A stretch of 64,000 nucleotides of DNA from an uncultured Ruminococcus sp. (lineage in GTDB: Bacteria; Bacillota; Clostridia; Oscillospirales; Ruminococcaceae), in contig CACZGM010000006.1 in the NCBI GenBank assembly GCA_902780695.1, positions 29,524 to 93,523 of the forward strand, given 5' to 3'. Below are positions 32,263 through 41,736 of the stretch, piece by piece. Each line of letters begins with the position of its first letter. The first letter of the stretch is position 1. The notes under the pieces were generated by a model. That model was given only the letters and a program-made list of their open reading frames with translations. It was not told where the DNA came from and did not search any database. The position numbers and the translations under genes are program-made.

Positions 32263-34205
32263 CGATTGATCCTGAATCTTGAGATCTGATCCTTTAAGAG
32301 TTTAGACTGTCCGGAAAGCTCCTCGCACGATGCCGCAGTCTCTTCTGCCGTAGCGGAGTTTGTCTGTATTACCTGAGCTATCTGCTCAACGCCCGAGGTG
32401 ATCTGCCTGATTGAGCTGTTCTGCTCTGCACTTGCACGGGCTATCTGAGTTATCAGCCCTGCGGTCTCGGAGGATATTGTCTTGACTTCCTTCATCGACT
32501 CGGCTGTGGCGGAAGCTATCGCGCTTCCCTTGCCTACCGCATCGATAGACGCGGTAATGAGCGATGATGTGCTTTTTGCAGCTTCGGCGGATTTGTTCGC
32601 AAGATTGCGTACTTCATCGGCAACTACCGCGAAGCCTTTTCCCGCATCTCCGGCGCGCGCCGCTTCAACAGCCGCATTCAGCGCAAGGATATTCGTCTGG
32701 AAAGATATATCCTCGATAGTCTTGATTATCTTTTCTATCTCCCTTGAAGTATCGCTTATCTCGTTCATTGCAGAGACCATGCTCTGTATCTGCTTATCCT
32801 GCTGATTGACCTTATCCTGCGTCTGGGCGGAAAGATCACCGGCGTGTGCGGCATTTCCGGCGGTAGCAGCTATCTGCGACGATACTTCCGCGATTGTCGC
32901 GGAGATCTCCTCAATAGCGGAAGCCTGTCTCGTTGTGCCGTCCGCAAGGGACTGCGAACCTTCCGCCATCTGGTTCGAGCCCGAAAGCACTTCGTCCGAC
33001 GATACGTTCATACTGCTGAGCGTATTGCCGAGATCGTCCTCGATCTTGAGTATATTCTTCTCGATATCCTCGAAAATTCCGGGATAATCGACCGCGGGGG
33101 TCTGAGTAAAGTCGCCTTCCGCCATTGCCGCGAGTATCCGTGACGAATCGCCCACGACATCACACATACTGTGCTTTGCTCCGCGGAGTATCTCAACGAA
33201 CTGACCGACTTCATCATCAGCGAATCTGTATGTGACATTTGTTGTATCAAGCTGACCCGCACGCATTTCGGCAGCATATTCCTCCGCGTTCTTCAGAGGA
33301 TTGGTGACACGCTTCAGACAGAACACGAATATAAACACCGCGATGCCTACTGCTCCGAGCACGCCGATTATTATCGCCGTTGCGGTAACACCTGAAAACT
33401 TGCCGTCGGCATTTGAAGCGTTTGCGCCTGCCCAGTACGCACCGATGATGTTGCCGTCATAGTCCTTCATCGTCTGATACGAAACATAGTAATGCCTGTC
33501 AACGACATCATGCTGTCCCTCATACCTGCCGTCTTTTTGCAGCACCGCTTCCTGCACATCTTCGTTAAGCTCGGTGCCGGTTGCACGTTCGCCGTTGTCC
33601 CGCCTGAGTGTGGTGGCATATCTGATGTTACGGTTCCATACGGTGGCATCGCAGTTGGATATTTTCATTACGTCGTCGAGCCAGTCCGTAGCGCCCATAG
33701 TAAACCCGAGACATATAACATAGGTCTCGCCGTACAGCTTTGTCGTATCCGCATACATCGCAACTATCTCATCATCACATCTCGCAACGCCGTTTATCAC
33801 CTTTCCGTTTGCGACCTGACTGTAATCAAAAGAGCTGAGCGGATAGGATTCAGACTTGTAGGTTATGTTTCCGTTCGCGCCGGCAACGATCATATAGAAA
33901 TCCTTGTTTCCTCCGAACGCATCGTTCAGTGCAGCATCAAACACTTCACTGTTTTTTTCCGCGGTCGGAAGGAACACGGTTACTCCTTCATCGTTCACTA
34001 TGCTTTTATATGCGTCGTGGAGTTTGTTTATCTCTGACTGCACCCGGTTTTCAAGCACCTGCATACCGACTACCGCTCTTTCGAGCATGATGCTGTCGTT
34101 ATACGCGCGCATTGAAATAAGCGTTACGGTAATAAGCAGCGTAATTACTGCTGCAATACATATCGTGGTAATAAAAACGATCTGAAAACCCAGCTTCTTA
34201 AACAT
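32259..34205 (-). CDS. Methyl-accepting chemotaxis protein (Cache-type)
   Basis: The 648-residue receptor has a first membrane helix (about 8-30) and a periplasm-facing sensor of about 240 residues with Cache-like features (the [13 protein letters not shown] block ends it). A second helix (about 278-298), a HAMP linker and a long cytoplasmic signalling coil follow. The coil's highly conserved hairpin tip contains [18 protein letters not shown]. The ligand is unknown. It lies downstream of the uronate operon, separated by 274 bases with hairpins, and is coupled to an amidohydrolase gene. A GGAGGCG ribosome site supports the start. Confidence 0.93.
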   Translation of the reverse strand: MFKKLGFQIVFITTICIAAVITLLITVTLISMRAYNDSIMLERAVVGMQVLENRVQSEINKLHDAYKSIVNDEGVTVFLPTAEKNSEVFDAALNDAFGGNKDFYMIVAGANGNITYKSESYPLSSFDYSQVANGKVINGVARCDDEIVAMYADTTKLYGETYVICLGFTMGATDWLDDVMKISNCDATVWNRNIRYATTLRRDNGERATGTELNEDVQEAVLQKDGRYEGQHDVVDRHYYVSYQTMKDYDGNIIGAYWAGANASNADGKFSGVTATAIIIGVLGAVGIAVFIFVFCLKRVTNPLKNAEEYAAEMRAGQLDTTNVTYRFADDEVGQFVEILRGAKHSMCDVVGDSSRILAAMAEGDFTQTPAVDYPGIFEDIEKNILKIEDDLGNTLSSMNVSSDEVLSGSNQMAEGSQSLADGTTRQASAIEEISATIAEVSSQIAATAGNAAHAGDLSAQTQDKVNQQDKQIQSMVSAMNEISDTSREIEKIIKTIEDISFQTNILALNAAVEAARAGDAGKGFAVVADEVRNLANKSAEAAKSTSSLITASIDAVGKGSAIASATAESMKEVKTISSETAGLITQIARASAEQNSSIRQITSGVEQIAQVIQTNSATAEETAASCEELSGQSKLLKDQISRFRINR

Positions 34206-34479
34206 ATACGCCTCCGAAATAATTTAGTATGCCGATGTCCGTTTACCGACCGCGAAAAGGCTTCATAACACAGACCGGAAGTCTTTTGCAGGTCGGGGAC
34301 GAAATTAGAATGACAATCAGGGAACGTGTCCGATTAAAATCCGCTGAAAGCGTTTTTTCAGCATTCCGGGGTCGTATATTACGGGATCCCGGGCAACAAA
34401 ACGGCGTTTTGAACACCGTTTAATAAAAGCGGCTTTCGCCCGACCCGTTTTTATACAGGTCAGGCGAGAAAATCATATA
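34206..34479 (-). other. Intergenic region with terminator-like hairpins after uxaC
   Basis: Two hairpins follow the uxaC stop on the minus strand: 34437-34466 (CGCCTGACC pairing with GGTCGGGCG, one G-U) and 34399-34421 (a 10-base stem AAACGGTGTT with AACGCCGTTT, then TGTTG). They probably end the uronate operon. The rest is the upstream region of the chemoreceptor gene; no promoter stands out, and no gene is supported. Confidence 0.55.
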
Positions 34480-35874
34480 CTACTTGGCAAAATAATTTAC
34501 CGCATTGTTATAGCAGACATCCTTCACTATCTGCCCTGCGAACTCCACATCGTCCGGGTATTCGCCTTCTTCGATGAGCGTTCCGAACATATTGCAGAGG
34601 ATCCGTCTGAAATAATCGTGACGGGTATAAGACAGGAAGCTGCGGCTGTCGGTAAGCATTCCGACGAACTTTGATACAAGTCCGAGCTGCGACAGTGCCA
34701 TGAGCTGGCGTTCCATACCGTCCTTCTGGTCATTGAACCACCATGCCGAACCGAACTGCATCTTGCCGACAACACCTGCGTGCTGGAAGCAGTTTATCAT
34801 AGCCGCAAGGACTTCGTTGTCGCGCGGATTGAGGCAGTAAAGAATGGTTTTAGGAAGCTCGTCGGTGCTGTCAAGGGTGTCCAGCAGAAGCGCGAGCTTC
34901 TTTGCGAAAGTCTGATCCTCTATGGCATCAAATCCGGTATCTGGACCAAGCAGGCTCATATATCTTCTTGAATTGTTGCGAAGCGCACCGATGTGGTACT
35001 GCTGTACCCAGTGCAGGCGTGCGTACTGTTTTCCGAGATGTACAAGTATATATCCCTTGTACTTTTCGATCTCCTCACGGGTGAGAGTATCACCGGCGAG
35101 CGCTTTCTTTACGATGCCGTCCACGGTTTCCCTGTCCGCGGGCATGAACATCACAACATCGAGAGCGTGATCCGAGCATACGCAGCCGACACTGTCAAAG
35201 AAATCAATACGTTTGGTAAGAGCATCACACAGGCTGTCTATACCGCTGATCTCCATTCCCGCCGCTTCCGCGAGCTTTCCGATATAAGGTACATAGGTCG
35301 GCAGCTCAATGTTTATCGCCTTATCCGGACGGAACGCGGGATAAACTTCAACTTCAAAGGACTTGTCCTCTTTCAGCAGCTTGTGGAAGTGCAGATCATC
35401 TATCGGATCGTCGGTCGTGAACAGCTTTTTTACTCCGCTCATTGAGATAAGTTTTCGCGCGGTAAGCGTCTGCAGCTTTTCATTGCACTTGTCGAAGATC
35501 TCTCTTGCTGTCTTGGGAGAAAGAACTTCATCGATCCCGAAATAACGCTTCAGCTCCATATGCGTCCAGTGAAGTATCGGATTTCCGATAGCATAAGGCA
35601 TTACTTCCGCATATTTCAGGAACTTCTCATAATCGTCCTTATCGCCGGTTATGTAGCTTTCGTCGATGCCCATTTCGCGCATCAGTCTCCACTTGTAATG
35701 ATCGCCGCCAAGCCAGCACTCGGTTATCGAGCCGAACTTTCTGTCATTGTATATCTCTTCTATCGGCAGATGACAGTGGAAATCGAAGATCGGCATATCC
35801 TTCGCATATTTCTCGTAAAGAGTTACGGCTGTCTGATTTTTAAGGACAAAGTCCTTATCCATAAAGTTCTTCAT
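34480..35874 (-). CDS. uxaC: Glucuronate/galacturonate isomerase
   Basis: The 464-residue enzyme converts D-galacturonate to D-tagaturonate and D-glucuronate to D-fructuronate, the first step of hexuronate catabolism. The N-terminal metal motif DFHCHLP (H33, H35) and the blocks HYKWRLMREMG, LVHLGKQYARLHWVQQYHIG and LTDSRSFLSYTRHDYFRR are diagnostic, and the length is normal. It is the last gene of the long minus-strand uronate operon, 15 bases after uxaA, and is followed by hairpins that could terminate transcription. Confidence 0.97.
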   Translation of the reverse strand: MKNFMDKDFVLKNQTAVTLYEKYAKDMPIFDFHCHLPIEEIYNDRKFGSITECWLGGDHYKWRLMREMGIDESYITGDKDDYEKFLKYAEVMPYAIGNPILHWTHMELKRYFGIDEVLSPKTAREIFDKCNEKLQTLTARKLISMSGVKKLFTTDDPIDDLHFHKLLKEDKSFEVEVYPAFRPDKAINIELPTYVPYIGKLAEAAGMEISGIDSLCDALTKRIDFFDSVGCVCSDHALDVVMFMPADRETVDGIVKKALAGDTLTREEIEKYKGYILVHLGKQYARLHWVQQYHIGALRNNSRRYMSLLGPDTGFDAIEDQTFAKKLALLLDTLDSTDELPKTILYCLNPRDNEVLAAMINCFQHAGVVGKMQFGSAWWFNDQKDGMERQLMALSQLGLVSKFVGMLTDSRSFLSYTRHDYFRRILCNMFGTLIEEGEYPDDVEFAGQIVKDVCYNNAVNYFAK

Positions 35875-35889
35875 GTTGTGCTCCTTGTG

Positions 35890-37368
35890 TTATAATGTTA
35901 CGCCTGTTTTGAACAATGCTATCTCACGGGAATCATACCGTTCGTTAACCGTCTGTCTGCCGTCAGCCACCGCCGCGACGAGATCGGTAAGTTCTTCGAG
36001 CTTTTTGTCGAACGTGTCTCCCTCAACAATGCTTCCGGCGTTGAAATCTATCCAGTTCGGCTTTCTCTTCCAGATATCGGAATTTGTGGATATCTTTATC
36101 GTAGGGACGAATCCTCCGAACGGCGTACCGCGTCCCGTTGTGAACAGGACGAGATGACATCCCGCACAGCCGAGGTTTGTAACTGCCACCATATCGTTTC
36201 CGGGTCCGTTCAGAAGATTTAGCCCGTGTGACGTAAGAGTATCGCCGTCAAACAGAACATCGCAGACCTCGCGTGTTCCCGACTTCTGTGTACAGCCGAG
36301 CGACTTGTCTTCCAGCGTAGTGATGCCGCCTGCTTTATTTCCCGGCGACGGATTTTCATATACCGGCTGACCGTTTTTCTGATAATATTCCTTGAATCCA
36401 TTTATCAGCTCAACGACCTTACCGAATGTCTCTTCGTCCTTTGCGCGGTTCATAAGAAGCTGTTCCGCGCCGAACATCTCCGGCACTTCCGTCAGCACCG
36501 TAGTGCCGCCAACAGACGCAATATAATCGGAGAACCTTCCTACCAGCGGGTTTGCGGTTATTCCGGAAAGGCCGTCCGAACCGCCGCATTTGAGTCCTAT
36601 CTTAAGGCAGCTTATGTCTCTCGGAACACGCCTGTCGTTTTTGGCGTTCTCATACAGCTCTCCGAGCAGCTTCACGCCCTCTGCGATCTCATCGGAGACA
36701 TCCTGTGCCACAAGGAACCTCGTCCGGCTTTCGTCGTAATCACCGAGCGTCTCACGAAATACATCCATGCGGTTGTTCTCACAGCCGAGACCCAGTACAA
36801 GAACTCCGCCGCAGTTCGGGTGTTTCACCATTCTCTGAAGCAGCAGCTTTGTGCGCTCATGATCTTCGCCTATCTGCGAACAGCCGTAGGGGTGGGTATA
36901 GGTGAAGCAGCCGTCAACTCCGGCAAGCTCACCATACTTTTTCCTGAACGCGTTTACGATCGCCTTCGCCTGCGCGTTTACACAGCCTACCGTCGGTATT
37001 ACCCAGAGCTCGTTGCGAATACCGACTTCGCCGTTTCTGCGTTCGAAAACATTTACAGTGCGGGAAATTCCCGCAGATGCCGGGGCAATGTCACGCTTGC
37101 TGTACGAATACTCAAGTGTACCTTCGAGGCACGTTTTCATATTATGCGTGTGGATATGCTCACCGGGAGCGATATCGCAGAGCGCTCTGCCGATCACTTC
37201 GCCGTATTTTATGACGTTCTCGCCGGCTTTTATCTCTTTCAGAGCGAATTTATGCCCTCTTTCAATATCCTCGGCAAGAGTAACGCCGTCTGCCTGCGCA
37301 CCCTTTTTAAGTGCTGTGAGAGCAACTCCCACCGAATCGCCGGGAGAGATGACAATGCTATTTTTCAT
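35890..37368 (-). CDS. uxaA: Altronate dehydratase
   Basis: The 492-residue protein has the N-terminal SAF domain (SVGVALTALKKGAQADG, KYGEVIGRA) fused to the large catalytic domain with HPYGCSQIGEDHERTK, HPNCGGVLVLGLGCENN and CGGSDGLSGITANP. It dehydrates altronate to 2-keto-3-deoxygluconate. The related mannonate/galactarate dehydratases share this fold, but with uxaB and uxaC in the same operon altronate is the likely substrate. It lies 7 bases after uxaB. Confidence 0.93.
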   Translation of the reverse strand: MKNSIVISPGDSVGVALTALKKGAQADGVTLAEDIERGHKFALKEIKAGENVIKYGEVIGRALCDIAPGEHIHTHNMKTCLEGTLEYSYSKRDIAPASAGISRTVNVFERRNGEVGIRNELWVIPTVGCVNAQAKAIVNAFRKKYGELAGVDGCFTYTHPYGCSQIGEDHERTKLLLQRMVKHPNCGGVLVLGLGCENNRMDVFRETLGDYDESRTRFLVAQDVSDEIAEGVKLLGELYENAKNDRRVPRDISCLKIGLKCGGSDGLSGITANPLVGRFSDYIASVGGTTVLTEVPEMFGAEQLLMNRAKDEETFGKVVELINGFKEYYQKNGQPVYENPSPGNKAGGITTLEDKSLGCTQKSGTREVCDVLFDGDTLTSHGLNLLNGPGNDMVAVTNLGCAGCHLVLFTTGRGTPFGGFVPTIKISTNSDIWKRKPNWIDFNAGSIVEGDTFDKKLEELTDLVAAVADGRQTVNERYDSREIALFKTGVTL

Positions 37369-37375
37369 ATAATTC

Positions 37376-38809
37376 TTATCCTAAAAATTTCTTAAGCGCA
37401 GCTCTCATACCGTTATTCAGCATATCGTCAATATATCCTGCAACAAGCTCCGCGTTGCTGTCCTCATCAAGATCCTGCTGCCATATATCGGCTGCGGAAA
37501 GCGCTTTTTTCGCTATTTCCGCGGGAGAAGAAAGCTGCCATACTTCCTTCCAGAAATCTATGTATTCCGAGTCGTCCTTTATCTCAATATCCTCATCGCC
37601 GCGCTTGCCGCGGAAGAATACTGCCAGTGCCGCGAACGCAAACAGTATATGCTCCGGAGATTTTCCGAACTTCGCACGATAGTCGTTGTAAGAAGGCAGC
37701 AGACGCGTTCTGAATTTCGTTGTGGAATTCAGTGCTATCGACATAAGCTCGTGGCGTATGAACGGGTTCATGAAGCGCTCTATAACGCTGTTCGCAAAAG
37801 CGTCCATCTGATCTGCGGGAAGGTCGATAGTCGGTTTTATCTCGCCGTTCACGAGTTCGCTTACGAACCTGCCCACATCGGGGTCGGTCACCGCTTCACG
37901 AACAGTATCTATGCCGCACAGATAAGCTATCGGCACCATTGATGTGTGTGAACCGTTCAGTATCTTTACCTTGCGCTGTTTGTAAGGAGTAATATCGTCT
38001 GTGAATATGACATTGAGCCCGGACTTGTCTGCGGGGAGCTTTTCATATACGAAAGGCTCTTTCTGAAGTACCCACAGGTGGAATACCTCACCCTTGACGA
38101 TACTGGTATCATTGTAGCCTTCTTCCTCGCATATCTGAGCCGCCTTGTCCTTCGGGTAACCGGGAACTATTCTGTCAACAAGAGTGTTTGTGAAGTGATT
38201 GGCGGAAGTGAGCCAGCCTATGAAGCTGTCATCCATGCCGTTTATCTTCGCGAGTTCGGCGAGTATTCGTTTCAATTCATCGCCGTTGTGGTCGATAAGC
38301 TCACACGGAACTATCGCCATTCCCTTTGATGCGTCGCCGCCGAAATGATCGTATCTCGCTTTCAGGAACGCAAGCAGCTTGCCGGGGAAGCTCTTCGGAC
38401 ACACGGAAAAATCGGTATCCGTGCTGTCGAGCGCAATTCCCGCTTCTGTCGTGTTGGAGACAACTACTTCGAGTTCCGGGCTTTTCGCAAGCTCAAGGAA
38501 TTTGCCGTATTCGGTATATGGATCAACAAATTCCCGCAGAACATCTATTACCTGACGGCTCTGCACCTTTTCACCGTTCTCTATGCCTTCGAGGCATACG
38601 GTGTAAAGTCCGTCCTGCTTTTCAAGGTCGCGTACCCTGCCGCTGGGTGTAGGCTGGACCAATGCAACATCGGCATTTATAACGCCCTTATCGTTAAGGT
38701 CCTGCAGTATCCAGTCAACAAAAGCGCGCAGGAAATTTCCCTCACCGAACTGCAGTACCTTTACAGGCCTGTCCTTTGCGGGGTGAGTGGTTCTGTTAAG
38801 TTCATTCAT
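37376..38809 (-). CDS. uxaB: Tagaturonate reductase (altronate oxidoreductase)
   Basis: The 477-residue enzyme belongs to the mannitol dehydrogenase family: the nucleotide-binding start is VLQFGEGNFLRAFVDW, and the C-terminal catalytic region contains KVKILNGSHTSMVPIAYL and the RFMNPFIRHELMSIALNS block. It reduces tagaturonate to altronate with NADH. It is placed between a sugar ABC ATPase gene and uxaA. UxuB and UxaB belong to the same family, but the operon's altronate dehydratase supports UxaB. Confidence 0.94.
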   Translation of the reverse strand: MNELNRTTHPAKDRPVKVLQFGEGNFLRAFVDWILQDLNDKGVINADVALVQPTPSGRVRDLEKQDGLYTVCLEGIENGEKVQSRQVIDVLREFVDPYTEYGKFLELAKSPELEVVVSNTTEAGIALDSTDTDFSVCPKSFPGKLLAFLKARYDHFGGDASKGMAIVPCELIDHNGDELKRILAELAKINGMDDSFIGWLTSANHFTNTLVDRIVPGYPKDKAAQICEEEGYNDTSIVKGEVFHLWVLQKEPFVYEKLPADKSGLNVIFTDDITPYKQRKVKILNGSHTSMVPIAYLCGIDTVREAVTDPDVGRFVSELVNGEIKPTIDLPADQMDAFANSVIERFMNPFIRHELMSIALNSTTKFRTRLLPSYNDYRAKFGKSPEHILFAFAALAVFFRGKRGDEDIEIKDDSEYIDFWKEVWQLSSPAEIAKKALSAADIWQQDLDEDSNAELVAGYIDDMLNNGMRAALKKFLG

Positions 38810-38888
38810 GGTTTTTATCCTTTATCTTGCAATCGTTTGCTGCATTTTATCCTCCCGCACCGGGCAGTGAAAAACGCAGCAATACAGA

Positions 38889-39995
38889 TTATTCTTCTCT
38901 GAGTTTTATACGCTTTTCGGTATTCTTGTCAAACAGATATACGCTGTCAAACGGTATGGCAAACTCAAAGCCGGATCCGACATCGGGAGACTGGTGGGGA
39001 TCTACTTTCAGTATGCTGTTCACACCGTCAAAGTTGACGTAAACGTTGGTATTGTCACCGAGAAGCTCTACAAGGTTGACAAAGCAGTGTACAAAGTACT
39101 CCCTGCCTGCGGTCTCACCGCCGGTCAGGACTTTGACCGCCTCGGGACGGAATCCGAAGATCACTTCCTTGCCCTCATACCGGTCAAGCACCGACTGATC
39201 GGCAACCAGACTGAGGTCGATCTTGTTTTCCTTCAGGTCAAGTTTTCCTTTCCGGATCGTGGACTCGATGAAATTCATCGGCGGTTCTCCGATAAATCCT
39301 GCTACGAACATATTGACCGGATTGAAATAAAGCTCATACGGCGTACCTATCTGCTGGATATAACCGTCTTTCATAACGACTATCCTGTCAGCCATTGTCA
39401 TAGCTTCGGTCTGGTCATGAGTAACATATATCGTAGTGGCACCGGTCTCACGGTGTATCTGCGTAATTTCTGAGCGCATCGTCACACGCTGCTTCGCATC
39501 AAGGTTGGAGAGCGGCTCGTCCATAAGGAAAATATCGACTTTGCGAATAATAGCACGCCCTACCGCGACTCTCTGACGCTGCCCGCCGGAAAGCTCTCTC
39601 GGGAGTCTGTCAAGGTAATCCGTAAGTCCGAGTATCTTCGCAGTTGACTGTACCCTCTGCTCTATAACATCGTCGTCAACACCCTGGAGTGTAAGTCCGA
39701 AAGCGAGGTTGTCGTACACCGTCATGTGAGGATAAAGCGCGTAGCTCTGGAATACCATTGCCACACCGCGCTCACGCGGACCTTTATCGTTCGCTTTTTC
39801 GCCGTCAATGTAGAACTCGCCCTTACTGATATTTTCAAGTCCGGCGATCATACGGAGAGTTGTGGATTTACCGCAGCCCGATGAGCCGACAAAAACGATG
39901 AACTCGCCCTTTTCGATCTCCATATTGAAATCATGTACGGCGTGGAAGCCGTTGGGATAGATCTTATTGATACCGCGTAATGTTAAATATGCCAT
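38889..39995 (-). CDS. Sugar ABC transporter ATP-binding protein (UgpC/MsmX type), paralog 1
   Basis: This 368-residue ATPase of CUT1-class importers has Walker A GSSGCGKST near residue 38, signature LSGGQRQRV, Walker B DIFLMDEPLSNLDAKQRV, and a C-terminal TOBE/OB regulatory domain typical of MalK/UgpC. Such ATPases often serve several sugar importers in Firmicutes. It lies inside the uronate operon, with a second paralog at 51039 next to the pectin permease genes. Either or both could energise the transporter at 55741-57720. Confidence 0.93.
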   Translation of the reverse strand: MAYLTLRGINKIYPNGFHAVHDFNMEIEKGEFIVFVGSSGCGKSTTLRMIAGLENISKGEFYIDGEKANDKGPRERGVAMVFQSYALYPHMTVYDNLAFGLTLQGVDDDVIEQRVQSTAKILGLTDYLDRLPRELSGGQRQRVAVGRAIIRKVDIFLMDEPLSNLDAKQRVTMRSEITQIHRETGATTIYVTHDQTEAMTMADRIVVMKDGYIQQIGTPYELYFNPVNMFVAGFIGEPPMNFIESTIRKGKLDLKENKIDLSLVADQSVLDRYEGKEVIFGFRPEAVKVLTGGETAGREYFVHCFVNLVELLGDNTNVYVNFDGVNSILKVDPHQSPDVGSGFEFAIPFDSVYLFDKNTEKRIKLREE

Positions 39996-40044
39996 AACTT
40001 CAAGCCCACACTTTTCTGTAAGTATTCAGCGACCCTGTGAATTA

Positions 40045-40881
40045 TTATTTAAGGTCGAGATTGCTTATATTGTCCATATCATCGTATGTCTGGTTTTCAC
40101 CGCACATACCCCAGATGAATGTATAATTGCTTGTTGCCGTACCGCTGTGGATAGACCAGCTCGGGCTGATGACAGCCTGCTCATTGTGCATGATTATGTG
40201 GCGTGTCTCCTGCGGCTGACCCATGAAGTGGAATACCACATTGTCACCTTCAAGCTCGAAATAGAAGTAAACTTCCATTCTTCTCTCATGAGTGTGAGAA
40301 GGCATTGTGTTCCACGAATTGCACTTATCCAGCTCGGTCATACCCATCTGCAAAGAGCATGATTCACATACCGCGGGGTGGATATACTGGTTTACAACGC
40401 GCTTGTTCATATTCTCGTCACTTCCGAGAGGTCTGTGGTTTGCCTTATCCTTTGTGATATACACTGTCGGATAGGTCTTGTGCGCGGGGCTGGAATTGAG
40501 ATAGAACTTTGCCGGCTTTGCGGGATCGTCAGAACGGAAAACTACTTCCTTTGTTCCCATTCCGATGTACATACCGTCCTTGTAGTTCAGCGCGTATTCC
40601 TTGCCGTCAAGAATGACCGTTCCCTTGCCTCCGACGTTGATAAGACCCATTTCTCTTCTTTCAAGGAAATACTCGGTTCCGAGCTCCTTTGTGCTGCCGA
40701 GTCTGAGTTCGCCGTCAACCGGCATTGCTCCGCCCGCTATCATTCTGTCCTGATGCGAGTATGTAAGAGCTATCTCGTCCTTTACGAATACTTTTTCGAT
40801 GAGATAATTCCTGCGGAGTTTCTCCGTATCATAGTATTTTGAATCATCGGGGTGATTGCTGTATCTTATGTCGAGTTTCAT
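40045..40881 (-). CDS. kduI: 5-dehydro-4-deoxy-D-glucuronate isomerase
   Basis: This 278-residue cupin enzyme converts 5-keto-4-deoxyuronate, released from unsaturated oligogalacturonides, to 2,5-diketo-3-deoxygluconate. The Zn ligands H196, H198, E203 and H245 are all present, within SHTHERRMEVYF and SWSIHSG, at the spacing known for KduI. The length is standard. It precedes the ABC ATPase gene and follows the TIM-barrel isomerase gene by 18 bases. Together with kduD in the operon it makes the unsaturated-uronate branch complete. Confidence 0.97.
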   Translation of the reverse strand: MKLDIRYSNHPDDSKYYDTEKLRRNYLIEKVFVKDEIALTYSHQDRMIAGGAMPVDGELRLGSTKELGTEYFLERREMGLINVGGKGTVILDGKEYALNYKDGMYIGMGTKEVVFRSDDPAKPAKFYLNSSPAHKTYPTVYITKDKANHRPLGSDENMNKRVVNQYIHPAVCESCSLQMGMTELDKCNSWNTMPSHTHERRMEVYFYFELEGDNVVFHFMGQPQETRHIIMHNEQAVISPSWSIHSGTATSNYTFIWGMCGENQTYDDMDNISNLDLK

Positions 40882-40899
40882 TTTGGTTTTCTCCTTCTT

Positions 40900-41736
40900 T
40901 TATATCAGCTTTCTTAAATGATCTACCGCGAAGGCGATGTCGTCACCGGTCGTTCCCTCCAGAACAAGGTTTGCGTCCGGGCATACCCTGCGTATCTCCG
41001 GAATGATCCTGCCGTAGTCAAATATGCCCTTGCCTACTCCGACCTGTTTCAGCGAACCGTCGCTGTTTATAACACAGTCCTTTATGTGGAAGACGCATAT
41101 CCTGTCTCCGAAAGTCTGCAACCCTTCCGCAAGTATGTCATACATCGTGTTCACATTGGACCCGTCGAGGTAGTTGTACAGATCAAATATTATCCGGATA
41201 TTGCCTGCACCGATAGTCTTTACTGCTCGTTCGAGAGTCTTTACGTTCCAGCAGACGTGTCCGAACGCGCCTTCCATTCCCACATTTACGCCGCAGTCCT
41301 GCGCGTATTCACACAGGCCGGCAAAAGTGCGTATCACACGCTCCAGCGCTTCTTCGGTGCGGTTCTGCGGATTGTAAGTCCACTTGTCACCGTTGTATGA
41401 GCCGGTCTCCGAGCCTACGATACTGCCGCCGAATTCCTTTGCAAGGGAGAGGTAATCCCTGAATACCGCGATACCCTTTGTGATCTTCTCACTGTCCGGG
41501 TGGACGGGGTTGAAGTAGGCACCGATAAGCGGCACAGTTTTTCCCGCTTTCTCAAATACCGTCCGGAACTTCTCAGCCCGTTCCTTTGTCACGGCTCCGG
41601 GAGTGTACGGAACATCATCGAGGCATTTGTAGGCAACGAGCTGAACACCGCTTAATCCCAACTCGTCAAGCCGCGCCGCGATGTTATCTTCACCCTTGAC
41701 ACCGAGGTCATGCGCACGGATAAAGAGCTTCATCAT
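40900..41736 (-). CDS. Sugar phosphate isomerase/epimerase family protein (TIM barrel)
   Basis: The 278-residue protein has the AP-endonuclease-2-like TIM-barrel fold of hydroxypyruvate isomerase/xylose isomerase-like enzymes: GVQLVAYKC, VPLIGAYFNPVHPDSE, NVGMEGAFGHVCWN, IIFDLYNYLDGSNVN, VFHIKDCVI and LVLEGTTGDD place the conserved metal ligands (E, D, H, E). The substrate is unknown. Its start overlaps the kdgK stop (ATGATGA), so it belongs firmly to the uronate operon. It may epimerise an intermediate such as tagaturonate/fructuronate or a keto-deoxy sugar, but this is inference from position. Confidence 0.85.
   Translation of the reverse strand: MMKLFIRAHDLGVKGEDNIAARLDELGLSGVQLVAYKCLDDVPYTPGAVTKERAEKFRTVFEKAGKTVPLIGAYFNPVHPDSEKITKGIAVFRDYLSLAKEFGGSIVGSETGSYNGDKWTYNPQNRTEEALERVIRTFAGLCEYAQDCGVNVGMEGAFGHVCWNVKTLERAVKTIGAGNIRIIFDLYNYLDGSNVNTMYDILAEGLQTFGDRICVFHIKDCVINSDGSLKQVGVGKGIFDYGRIIPEIRRVCPDANLVLEGTTGDDIAFAVDHLRKLI

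Noticed and set aside
34206-34360. Possible c-di-GMP riboswitch upstream of the chemoreceptor gene
   Set aside because: Short segments such as GCAAAAG and GGTAAACGG recall the GEMM motif, but the order and conserved core do not fit.
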